64,000 nucleotides of DNA from Owenia fusiformis (taxonomy: Eukaryota > Annelida > Polychaeta > Sabellida > Oweniidae), in contig CAIIXF020000001.1 in the NCBI GenBank assembly GCA_903813345.2, positions 29,193,915 to 29,257,914 on the forward strand. The letters run 5' to 3'. The position numbers were made by a program, and so were the translations under genes. Under the pieces are notes generated by a model. It searched no databases. It saw nothing but the letters and a program-made list of their open reading frames with translations, and was not told the DNA's origin. The first letter of the stretch is position 1. Each line of letters begins with the position of its first letter. Positions 30,132 through 43,000 of the stretch are shown here, piece by piece.

Positions 30132-30982
30132 CACCCTATGCAGACAGAGCCTGTGGGAAATATTGGGTGGGGAGCAAATGAGCGGAGGGTGCGGAGCTAA
30201 CGGTCATTTTTGAATTTAAATTTGGGATATTTCTGGAACTAAGCCGTTTTGGGACTTCAAATATACCAAGATATGTGTATTTGACACCAAATATCAATAC
30301 GATTGTGAAAATAGTAGCGCAATTCATTCTATAGCGACGCAGTGTGCCTTAAACCTTTCCCAGACCTATATATTTTGATATTATCCTTTTAATACTGAGT
30401 CCCCAGCATTCATAAAAAATGGTGTTCAAGGTACACTATCTATACAAATTATTTTTGCATCTTGGAAGCCAGGCAGTATCAGTGTGATTTTATAAAAATT
30501 CGGAAATGTTTTTCAGATATGAGCCCCCTCTAAATATTGGGTGCGGAGCAGCTCCATAAACGTAGCTCCGCACCCAATATTTAGAGGGGGCTCATATCTG
30601 AAGAACATTTCCGAATTTTTATAAAATCACACAGATACTGCCTGGCTTCCAAGATGCAAAAATAATTTGCATGGGTAGTGTATCTTGAACACCATTTTTT
30701 ATGAATGCTGGGGACGCAGTATTAAAAGGATAGTCTCAAAATATATAGGTCTGGGAAATGTTTAAGGCATACTGCGTCGCTATAAAATGAATTGCGCTAC
30801 TATTTTCACAATTTTATTGATATTTGGTGTCAAATACACATATCTTGGTATATTTGAAGTCCCAAAACGGCTTAGTTTAAGAAATACCCCAATTTTAAAT
30901 TCAAAAATGACCGTTAGCTCCGCACCCTCCGCTCATTTGCGCCGCACCCAATATTTCCCACAGGCTCTGTCTGCATAGGGTG
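30132..30982. mobile_element. 851-bp near-perfect foldback element
   Basis: Two arms of about 418 bp (30132-30549 and 30564-30982) are reverse complements with few mismatches, around a 14-bp centre. Ends are CACCCTATGCAGACAG / CTGTCTGCATAGGGTG, with a possible 5-bp duplication ATGCA on each side. Each arm reads open for 63 codons outward from the same peptide because the arms are copies; this is not a gene. The transposon class is unresolved. Confidence 0.75.
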
Positions 30983-33024
30983 ATGCACGGTTTATTGCAA
31001 GCCTGTTATTTTTTGTGATTTAGAATTCATTTTAACCCAGTGCTATGCTATGATATGAGATCAGAAATCTCATTCAATGTTTTCATAAAAAATATGACCA
31101 TTACTTGGATGTAAAAATTGCAATCAGAAGATATGGTACAATTCACTCACACAGTTCTGGTAAAACAATAAAAGCTCACATGATTTTCTCACAATCACAG
31201 GGTATAAGATATCAATTTCAGCAAATTCCAAACCTCAGAAGTTACTATGAAACAAGCCTCCAAACATAGTATCATATTCAAAAATGGTACTTGGAATAAA
31301 ATATACATAACAAATGTAGGTGTAAATGGACAAGGAATTATAACAGTAATGTTAACACTTGTAAATAAAACTCCAGTATAAATATAATAATTATTGTACC
31401 ATGAGGAAATAATGTTAAATGTACAGATAAAGTATACTAGTAGTATACTATACAATAAACAAACACACACACACACAGTCATTAATGTGTTAAACGTAAT
31501 AAAAAAGCTGTTTGTTTAATTGATGTTGGTCAAACCTTAAGATGGTCAGCATGGCTATAGCAATGTGTATATGATAATACACATATACATTCATAATTTG
31601 AAATGTTTTTAACAATTTTCTACCAGTCTTTTCACATTTTCATTACTAAACAAAACAAACACAGCAAAAACAACATTGTCTCTGAAAAAATATAACTGAA
31701 AGAGCAGAATTGAAAAACAAGCCTGATAACATATTATACTGGCAAGATTCAATATCAATAAAAAACAACTTATTTAGAGATTGATCGTGAAAAACAAAAA
31801 CTATAATCTGACCTTTATATGGATGAGAAATTGAGATACATGGTGGGTACTCTAATAGTTACTTGATAATCAGTAATATAAATCACTTAATGTAAAATCA
31901 ATTCAATCAAAGAAATAACAATGGTTGAAAACTGAGCCGATGATGCATTCAACATCCTCGGTGATATACATATACATAAACCTGTCAAATCTGAACACCA
32001 GAGGGACTGATCAAAACTGTTCACAATAGCGGGTGTTCACATTTCAGGGTTTTTAAATATGTGAATCAATGGGGGATAACAAATTTGGGACGAGAAAAGT
32101 GTTCATATTGAGAGGTGTTCAGATTAAAGGTATGTTTGATTATACAGGTTTCACTGTACAAACATATATACCCGTTGTATATGTCCGTTTTCTGACATAT
32201 GGGTCACTAGCTATACAGGTTTTTACTGAACTATACAATTTATTGAATAGTTGTATAGTAATAATAATTATCTATATGGATATTTGTACAGAAGTAGCAT
32301 AAAAAGATTTATGACATTGTATTGTTGGATTAACATTGATGAATAAAGTTATAATCACTCTCGGTACACCTGAAATAAGAACATTCCAGAGGCGACAAAT
32401 GAACCCTTACTGCCTTTCCCTCAAATAACATATACTTTTTAGTTTTTTAAAATATGAACTTTAACCCAGTTCAGATTTCTAAAGTTACTCTCCATATTTA
32501 AGTGTTTTTTAATGAATTTATGTGAAGATTCCTCAATTCTGAACAAAATGAACAAATGTTAAGTGATAGGTGGTGTTTCCTTGATGAAATCCAAATACTA
32601 AATGATCACAAAGCTCATGAACGATCAGAGGCCATCATATTTACAGAGACATTACGAACATAATAATAACTGTAAAGAGCAAGAGAATCAGGTTGATCTC
32701 CTGTTATTGATTCTTATTACACATGTGTTATTAATTGGCCATGTTTGAAGATTAATAAAAGCAGTGAGTTATACCAGCAGGTTCCATCATTTACATCAAA
32801 TGGAGATTTTTTGTCAAACAGCTTTTATAAATGTTCAATCCTTTTATTTCGTATGTGTGTGTGTGTTTTTATTACCTCATTGACAGCTATTTATAATATC
32901 ATTCTTAAAAGTGAAATAATAGAACTAGAGTTTGGCATTATAGGAAAATGTGGCAAATAATATAACAGATGAAATCAGTATCAGTCTAACCCGTAAGGAA
33001 ATATAGAGCGCACATACTTTCATA

Positions 33025-33240
33025 AGGCTCATATATTTTCTTGTAGATGAGCTCCTATTTTCATACAGAGCTCATATTTTTCATATATAGAGCTCGTATA
33101 TTTTTTCATATATCATAGTCATATACAATATGTTCATATATTATGTATAATATATATATTATCATATATAATGATCATATATATTTTCAAACACAGAGCT
33201 TATATATTTTCATATAGAGAGCTCATATATTTTCATGCCT
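33025..33240. repeat. degenerate GAGCTCATATATTTTCATA repeat
   Basis: Seven or so irregular copies of GAGCTCATATATTTTCATAT with variable spacing, grading into a (TA)n-rich stretch. Confidence 0.65.
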
Positions 33241-33323
33241 TATAGGTTTTACTGAAATATACAGTAAATCGTATGTGGTAGATTTCATGCTCAGACCACA
33301 CTAAAGAACAGTAAACAGGTAAT

Positions 33324-33403
33324 ACAGTAAAACCTACTTCTGTAAAGAAATCTCTCAGAGTAAATTTTTAGCCTCAGGAGTTACTTTAGACAGGTTTTAC
33401 TGT
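33324..33403. mobile_element. 80-bp MITE-like inverted repeat
   Basis: ACAGTAAAACCT and its perfect complement AGGTTTTACTGT flank 56 bp. It lies about 300 bp downstream of the bZIP stop codon, within the likely 3' UTR. Confidence 0.45.
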
Positions 33404-33701
33404 ATTTAAGTACTGTAGCGTACATTAGTGCACTTTAAAAGTAAAAACATATATGTATGTGTTACATAGAAAATCTTTCATTTTCATGTGTGAAAAATCT
33501 TTGGTTTTCAGTGTCAAGTCAGATTTGACCATACCCATGATAATTGGGCAATTGGGTCTTAACTGGCCTATATAAGACATTCAACCAATGGCATTGTAGG
33601 TCAGAGTTGAGTGTTCGTGACACAGGCCTGGAGAAGCCTTCTTATATGCAATGATGACTATATACACTATGATACAGTTGTGCCTAACACATTAGAGAAT
33701 T

Positions 33702-34003
33702 TTATGGACGTGACCTCTTCTGAAGCAGTAATTGTCTCAGAGAATTTGCTTCTTCTCGTAGTGTGGCCACTTGAGCGCGTAAAATTGCATTTTCTTTTTC
33801 CAAGAAGCTGGCTCTAATAGCGATTTCATCTTCCCGGGCTTTCCGAGCATCCCTTGATTTTTTAGCTGCCTGGTTGTTGCGCTTTCTTCGGTCAAAATAC
33901 TTGTCATCTTTTGCATCATCAGGGATTGGTTTCTTCTCACTGCGGGGACGTTTCTGTGACTGCTGGCTGATGGCAACAGCGTGTGCAAGAGCTGGGGCAG
34001 AAC
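33702..34003 (-). CDS. bZIP gene terminal exon: basic region and leucine zipper
   Basis: The acceptor TGTCTTCCAG starts the exon in phase 1, and 99 further codons run to TAA after LLLQKRSRP. It contains the full basic region with N-x-x-A-A-K-K-S-R and a four-heptad zipper, shorter than in vertebrate HLF. Both DNA binding and dimerisation are encoded by this single exon. Confidence 0.93.
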
Positions 34004-37000
34004 CTGGAAGACATAACAATATTTAAATTAACACCTGTTGGTGTATTGAGGTAAGACAATGTGGTGTCACAATGAAACAACCAAACATCCCGTTGTTAAG
34101 GCAATTAACATGAGGAACCTGGCCTTGAATAACCCAAAGTTATCAACATGTAATACAAATCAAGGTCACTTTTATCATAACATCTGATTCAACTGCATAT
34201 AACCATGTACAAGACATGGACATGTATTTTGCAACCTAAAAGCAACATAAAATATATAAAAACACATTTTAACATATTAATGTAATGTTGAAGATACATT
34301 TTAAATGAATGGCCTAATCTGCACATCCCTAATGGCTGTGTCTGTATATGCAAGAACAATACATTAACTTTATCCCGTTCCAGGACTATAGTCCTGTACG
34401 GAGCCAATACATTTGCCTGTACGATTACAACTTGGGAGAATTATCTACGCCCCTTCCACTTAAGAAACCTACCTCAATGCATTCTACAACTCAAAATGTA
34501 ACTTCTAATATATTGGAACCGCCGATTGTCTGGGTTAGTTGGCAGAACGAGGTCTTTTTGTTTCTTATGGCTCTTTTGGTCGAAGTTCGATTAAGATGGC
34601 GGTTATAACGGAATTTTCCGAACTCTTCCGTAATAGCACGAACTTGGTTTTTCGTTACGTCACTTCCGTGTAAAATGGATTTGTTTCGGGTAAGAGGACA
34701 ATATTTTCAATATTTACTGCCATGTCGACATCCTATGCTCTTAACTGTATACCGAATGGTTAAACAATGTTTCTTACCGGAAACAAATCCATTTTACATG
34801 GAAGTGAAGTAACGAAAAACCAAGTTCGTGCTATTACGGAAGAGTTCGGGAAATTGCGTTATAACCGCCATCTTAATCGAACTTCGACCAAAAGAGCCAT
34901 AAGAAACAAAAAGACCTCGTTCTGCCAACTAACCCAGACAATCGGCGGTTCCAATATATTAGAAGTTACATTTTGAGTTCTAGAATGCATTGAGGTAGGT
35001 TTCTTAAGTGGAAGGGGCGTAGATAATTCTCCCAAGTTGTAATCGTACAGGCAAATGTATTGGCTCCGTACAGGACTATAGTCCGGGAACAGGATAACAT
35101 TAACTTAGTTCTGAAGCCATCAATAACCATAATGCTGTCACTTTTGTCAACTATTACGCAGAATTATTGTAATGGTTAACATTTGTATGACATTTCCAGT
35201 TCATCAAAATGAACCCTCATGGTCATAGTATAGGTCAGTGACAGGACTGTCATAATATAAATCTAGCTGTCAGTGATCATGACAGGATTACTGACAGGAT
35301 ATTGTAAAAGTACACCACACCAATTCAATTCAAATAAAACTAACTTATGAATGGGTGTTTTGATTTTCTTTTTAAGTTATAGTTATAAGTAATAGTTAGG
35401 TTTTAGGCGTAAATCCTCATGTAAAGCTCTTTATTCTCTTCATTTTTTTAACATGAATACCAAACCATGTGATAGTTCAATTTGCAATGTTTTCGCAAAT
35501 CTATACTATGCAAAAGAAATAACATATGCATGTTCTAACCACTATCAATTTATGATGATGTGTTCCCAACTGGTTATATTGCAAAATGTCACCACCTGCC
35601 ATTTCTTACAGATGACAACTGCCAAACACTGACCGCTAAACACTTTCCGCAAAAAGGTTAAAAACAATAATAATACATAAAACATTTAATGTTTTAAATT
35701 AATAAGCATAGCGTTGTTGTATAAAATGAATTTGCAATGCATCCATCAATTACATGCAGTCAAGTTCACTTCCAATTAACTATTGGGCAATATGTTACAT
35801 TCAGTATTATATAAGAAGCCTGAGTCTACATTAAATATCCACATACAATCACATGTACTGACACGCTTAGTTCAGAGAACATAGGAAGAGAACATAGGGA
35901 CAACTCAAGGGCTCTGTCAAGTGTTCTTGTTCAAATATACTGTTAGACCAATTTTCCAAAGTTCCAAACATTCCCTTTTCAAGATCAAGAAATAATCCTC
36001 TGGACAAAATCTGAATTCTTATACTCAAAGGAAGTATCCTGGAATTAAATATTTTCAAAGAAGGCTGCCAGGACGTCTCTAATCCCAACACCTCTCAATA
36101 TGAACACTTTTCAGCCCCATTTTTTAAAATTGCCATAGACGTCCATGTTAAAAGACCTCTCAATATGAACACTTTTCAAGTACTTTTGGTTGGTTTAGAC
36201 AGGTTATACTGAATAAGGAGCCCTTAACCAAAATATCAAAAAATCAAAGTTCCTGAAAGTATTCTGAAGTTGTAAAAATGTGGAGCATGTTAAATTTTTA
36301 ACATGTTAAGTCAAAATGAACTTTGCTGAAAATAATTGTTTGAAATGAGCACTGAGTAAAAGTTACAATAATGTTTCAATATTGGTCAATTCTGGACTAA
36401 CAATGACGTCAGGAAATGACCATGTATTATATATATTCATATAATAGACCCCATAATCTATAAGTAAATAAAAGTATGAATGTCTGGAATAATAGGTATA
36501 AGAAAGCTCAAAAGAAATGGAAATGTGATTAATAAAGATTATTCTAACATTTCGCTGCTAAAATAACGGATACACAAGAAATGACAAAACACTTATTAAC
36601 CACTTCATTATTTTGAAGTTTGTATATAAGAAAGGACTGCAAACTGAATTTTTGAATATACAATGAAAATGAAACAGGAAAAACCTAATACATAAATTCT
36701 CAGACAATTAATCAAAGTTCCATGAAGCAGAGTATACTTAGGTCAGTGCTTATAATAGATATGAGTCACTATCAAAACTGAGGTATGTGGCATTATCTAA
36801 TGCCAGTGACCCGTTATGATCAGGTGTTATATACTGTGTCTGTATACTTTAAATTTTATAGGCACTCCAAGATGACCCCTGCATTATACCCCAGTCTCAA
36901 AAGCCCATCCCTTTGTCCCCTAGCCATACTGTCATCCAGTATTACATCACTAATTGAGATGGTCACTTTAGTATTGAATTCGGCACTTTGTTCATGACAG

Positions 37001-40000
37001 GCCCTTACATTGTCAAGTTATCATCTATTTGGTTTGGATATTTATCAGTGGTTTATAACATGAACTGTTGACCTGCAATAACTAGCAAGATTGCAAAACC
37101 TTATGTGCATGTTATAAGCCATGAGAATTACTGTTTTAATTACCATTACATTAATGTTGGGTCATCGGCTGGTCAATGTCTATTACAGCATAATCTCCTC
37201 TTTGCCGATACCCGCCTAAGCTATTTACAGACAATGTTTGCTCTTTCAATGAACATATGTAATCTTATGACTGAACATATAGATTTTATTGAATCATACA
37301 TTCGCTGTTTGGATGGTTATATAGTGACCACCAATATTACAATCAGTTATTGTAATGTGCGTTCACTAGTTTAGCCGCCAGCATTTGTATACATAACACA
37401 CATATAACGTCCACTAAAGCCAACTAATACCAAATGTGAATATAACCAATAGTTAAGATATTGAAAATAGTCACATATAGCTCAAATTTAAAAAATAGAA
37501 ATCTGAATATCTTGCTGTAGTAATCAGTGTTTTTTGTAGAAAGATATCATATTTTTGGCAAATTTTTACTAAACCATCAAACACAGGTTTTAAACATTGA
37601 GATTTATAGGATATCCTATGATTTTGAGGAATACCATTTTTATCTACGAGGTGATATTGATATCTGCACGAGAGAGCGAAGCGAACGAGTGCATATATCA
37701 ATATCACCGAGTAGATTAAAATGATATTCTGAAAAAAATCATAGGATGTTCTTATTATCCTACACTTACAAGGAGTGTACTAAATGTATAATAATATCAT
37801 TGCAAAATGAATTTCATGCAAAACAGAGTCACTTTGGCGGGAAATCAACAAGCGGGGTATATCGTCACAATATCCTCCGCATATTGGGTTTTCTTGCAGA
37901 TATCATATCCATCATGGATAATAATCATATCACGCATACATTTCTAGATATATCCCCATCGAATTAATATCTGGTTGTTTTTACAACATCTTCTATTCCA
38001 GTCAAGAAACTGCAAGCACTGCATCTGCATACCAATGAAGATATAAAAATTTGGTTTCATGAAAAAGTTAATAACTAGAGATCTAACGATCTAAGATTGC
38101 AAGCAATCTTACGGAGGCCCCGTAGATACCACCTAATTTGATGACCTTGACCTTTGACCATGAAAATTTTACTTTTTCAGAGCTCAGTATGTCTTTTGTG
38201 ATTAAGCGGACTTTAATTTGAATCCAAAAAGTCAATTTGTAAAATCAACTTTTTTTACCTTTCGAAGGTCACAGAAGGTCAACTAAAGGTCAAAGGCCAA
38301 ATTTGAGGTCAGATTTGAACTCCTGAGACTTTGTAGACGCTTTTTTTAAAAAAAATTGGTCAATTTGAAGCAAGTTGAAATTGACCATGAAAATTTTCGA
38401 AATTTGACTTTTTTTCAGTCCTTGAGTCTTATATCTCAAAACTGGTGCAAAATTTTAATAGATAGTCAATTCCTTATATGTGAAGTACCTCTAGAGGAAT
38501 ATATATCCTGACTTTCAACCAAAAATATTGATTTGTAGTCTCGAATTTTGAGAAACTTAGATAGCACAGTTTGTGACCTAATTTGATGACCTTGACCTTT
38601 GACCTTAAAAATTTTACTTTTTCAGAGCTCAGTATGTCCTTTGTGATTAAGCTGACCTAAATTTGAATCCAAAAAATCAATTTGAAAAATCAACTTTTTT
38701 GACCTTTCGAAGGTCACAGAAGGTCAACTAAAGGTCATAGGTCAAAACTAAGGTCAGATTTGAGTTCCTGAGATCTTGTAGATGCTTTTTAAAAAAAAAA
38801 TTGGTCAATTTAGAGCAAGTTGAAATTTGACCTTGAAAAATTTCAAAATTTGACCTTTTTTCAGTTGTTCAGTTCTAATATCTCAAAACTGGAGCAAAAT
38901 TTTAATAAATAGTCAATTGCTAATATGTGTAGAACCTTTAGAGGAATATATATTCTGACTTTCAGTAAAAAAAATTGATTTGTAGTCTCCAATTTTGAGA
39001 AACTTAGAAAACACAGTTTGTGATTTCGTTTGATGACCTTGACCTTTGACCTTGCAAATTTTACTTTTTTAGACCTCAGTGGGTCTTTTGTGAATAAATA
39101 TACCTAAATTTGAATCCAGAAAATCGAGTTGAAAAATCAACTTTTTTGACCTTTCGGAGGTCACTGGAGGTCAACCAAAGGTCAAAGGTCAAAAGTAAGG
39201 TCAGATTTGGAATCCTTAGAACTTGTAGATGAGTTTTAAAAAAAAATCTGGTTCATTTGAAGCAAGTTGAAAAATGACCGATTTTTGCCGATTTTTGACG
39301 TCAAATATCTCAAAAACGGTGAAAAATTAACGCGTACATATAGTGAGCAATTTGTAGAGAATGCTCATATCTAGTTACATTTTAATTCATCGCAAGAAAT
39401 AATGAAGTATGAGGACGAAATCTGAGAAACTTAAAAAAAGCTTAGATTTGACCTAGATTTTGACCTTTGACCTTGACCTAGATATGAACTAATTTCCCGA
39501 CAAGTCCAGCTCATGTCCCTAGTAGGAGCATATAAGAGTTAATTCAGACCTAGCTAGAAGTAGGAGAAAAAGTGCTAAAAAGAATAATAAGAAGAACTAG
39601 ACTTTTGAAGATTGCAAGCAATCTCATGGAGGCCCTCTTAGGCATTTTTGACAATTTGAAGGTCAACTAAAGGACAAATATCAAATCTGAGGTCAGATGG
39701 GAACTCCTGAAAACTTGTAGATGATTTTCAAAAAAAGATTTTGTCAATTTGAAGCGAGTTTAAATTTGACCTTGAAAGATTTCGAAATTGACCTTTTTTC
39801 AACTTTTGAACTCTTATATCTCAAACTGGGACAAAATTCAATTAGATAGTCAATTGCTAATATGTGTACAACCCTTAGAGGAATGTGGTTATTTCGACTC
39901 AGGATTAAAAATATTGGTTTGTAGTCGAACTTTGCGAAACTTAGATAGCACAGTTTGTGACCTAATTTCATGATCTTGACCTTTGACTTTGAAAAGTTTT

Positions 40001-43000
40001 ACTTTTTCAGACCTCAGTAGGACTTTTGTAATTAAGCTGACCTAAATTTGAATCCAAAGACTCAATTTAAAAAATCAATTTTTCTTACCTTTCGAAGGTC
40101 ATTGAAGGTCAATTAAAGTTCAAAGGTCAAATCTGAGGTCAGATTTGGACTCCTGGGAACTTGTAGATGAGTTATAAAAAAAAATTGGTCAGATTAAAGC
40201 AAGTTGAAAAATGACCTTTTTTGACCGTTTTTTTTACGTCAAATATCTCAAAAACGGTAAAAATTTAATGCTGACATATAGTGAAGAATTTATAGAGAAT
40301 ACCAAAATGTAGTTTCAGTTTAATTCATCGCAAGAAATAACGAAGTATAAGGACAAAGTTGAGAAACTTGAAAAAAATTTAGATTTGACCTAGATCTTGA
40401 CCTTTGACCTAATTTGATAACCGTGACCCTTGACCTTGAAAATTTTACTATTCTAGAGCTCAGTAGTTTTTTTTTGATTAGGCCAACCCTAAATTTGAGT
40501 CCAAAAACTCAATTTGAAAAATCAACTTTTCTGACATTTCAAAGGTCACTGAAGGTCAACTAAAGGTCAAATGTCAAATCTGAGGTTAAATATGAACTCC
40601 TGAGAAGTTGAAGATGATTTTTTAAAAAAAGTTGCTTGAATTTGAAGGAAGATAAAATTTGACCTTATAAACTTTGAAAAAATGACCTTTTTTAGTTTTT
40701 GAGCTCTTATATCTCAAAAGTGGGACAAAATCTTAATAAATAGTCAATGACTAATATGTGTAGAACCCTTAGAGAAAAGTATATCTTGACTTTCAATTAA
40801 AAATATTGATTTGAAGTCTTGAAGTATGAGAAACTTAGATAGCACAGTTTGTGACCTAATTTGATGACCTTGACCTTTGACCTTGAAATTTTTACTTTTT
40901 GAGACCTCAGTAGGCTTTTTGTAATTAGACTGACCTAAATTTGAATCCAAAGACTCAATTTGAAAAATCAACTTTTCTGACCTTTCGAAGGTCACTGAAG
41001 GTCAACTAAAGGTCATAGGTCAAAACTAAGGTCAGATTTGAGTTCCTGAGATCTTGTAGATGCTTTTTAAAAAAAAGGTTGGTCAATTTAGAGCAAGTTG
41101 AAATTTGACCCTCAAAAATTTCGAAATTTGACCATTTTTCAGTTTTTGAGTTCTAATATCTCAAAACTGGAGCAAAATTTTAATAAATAGTCAATTGCTA
41201 ATATTTGTAGAGCCTTTAGAGGAATATATATTCTGACTTTCAGTAAAAAAAATTGATTTGTAGTCTCCAATTTTGAGAAACTTAGAAAACACAGTTTGTG
41301 ATTTCGTTTGATGACCTTGACCTTTGACCTTGCAAATTTTACTTTTTTAGACCTCAAAAGGTCTTTTGTGAATAGATATACCTAAATTTGAATCCAGAAA
41401 ATCAATTTGAAAAATCAACTTTTTTGACCTTTCGGAGGTCACTGAAGGTCAACCGAAGGTCAAAGGTCAAATCTGAGGTCAGATTTGGACTCCTGGGAAC
41501 TTGTAGATGATTTTTAAAAAAAAATTTGGTCAGATTGAAGCAAGTTGAAAAATGACCTTTTTTGACCGTTTTTTGACGTCAAATATCTCAAAAACGGTAA
41601 AAATTTAATGCTGACATATAGTGAACAATTTGTAGAGAATACTTAAATGTAGTTTCAGTTTAATTCATCGCAAGAAATAATGAAGTATGATGACAAACTT
41701 GAGAAACTTGAAAAAAAACTTAGATTTGACCTAGATTTTGACCTTTGACCTTGACCTAGATAAAAAATATTTTCCCCCCTATTCCAGGCAAGGTTACTAG
41801 TAGGATCATATAGTAGGTAGTTGAAAGGTAGTTGGAAGTAGGAGAAAAATGCTTTAGAAGAATAACTAGAGATCTAACGATCTAAGATTGCAAGCAATCT
41901 TACGGAGGCCCTATATTCGTTTCTGAACATTCAAAGGCCAGCCAAAGGTCAAATCTCTAATACAAGGTCATATGTGAACTCCAGACAACTTGTAGATGAT
42001 TTTTAAAAAAGGTTTGGTCGAATTAATGCAAGTTAAAATTTGACCTTGAAAAATTCCGAAATTTGACCTTTTTTCAGTTTTTGAGCTATAATATCTCAAA
42101 ACTGGAGCCAAATTTTAATAGATAATCAATTGCTAATATGTGTAGAACCGTTAGTAGAGGAATATATATTCTGACTTTCATTTAAAATATTGATTTGTAG
42201 TCTCCAATTTTGAGAAACTTAGAAAACACAGTTTGTGATTTCGTTTGATGACCTTGACCTTTGACCTTGCAAATTTTACTTTTTTAGACCTCAGAAGGTC
42301 TTTTGTGAATAAATATACCTAAATTTGAATCCAGAAAATCGATTTGAAAAATCAACTTTTTTGACCTTTCGGAGGTCACTGAAGGTCAACCAAAGGTCAT
42401 AGGTCAAAAGTAAGGTTAGATTTGGAATCCTGAGAACTTGTAGATGAGTTTTAAAAAAGAAATTTGTCAATTTGAAACAAGTTGAAAATTAGTCTTGAAA
42501 AGTTTCGAAATTTGACCTTTTTTCAGTTTTTGAGTTCCAATATCTCAAAACTGGTACACAATTTTAATAAATAGTCAATTGCTAATATGTGTAGAACCCA
42601 TAGAGAAATATATATCCTGACTTTCAGTAAAAAAAATTGATTTGTAGTCTCCAATTTTGAGAAACTTAGAAAACACAGTTTGTGATCTTGTTTGATGACC
42701 TTGACCTTTGACCTTGCGAATTTTACTTTTTTAGACCTCAGTATATCTTTTCTGATTAAATAAACCTAAATTTGAATCCAGAAAATCAATTTGAAAAATC
42801 AATTTTTTTTACCTTTCGAAGGTCACTGAAGGTCAACTAAAGGTCATAGGTCAAAATTAAGGTCAGATTTGAGTTCCTGAGATCTTGTAGATGCTTTTTA
42901 AAAAAAAGTTTGGTCAATTTAGAGCAAGTTGAAATTTGACCTTGAAAAATTTCGAAATTTGACCTTTTTTCTGTTTTTGAGTTCTAATATCTCAAAACTG

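Larger units (their letters stand above)
30983..33701. other. presumed bZIP 3' UTR / downstream region
   Basis: No exon recognised. It contains short (AC)n and (GT)n tracts (near 31463 and 32855), a GTTCACA/TGTTCAGATT-type dispersed repeat near 31975-32162, and the repeats listed separately. The end of the bZIP transcript cannot be placed. Confidence 0.35.

Noticed and set aside
30136-30978. Two matching 63-codon open frames on opposite strands
   Set aside because: They are the same sequence read from the two arms of a palindrome; no domain or splice context.
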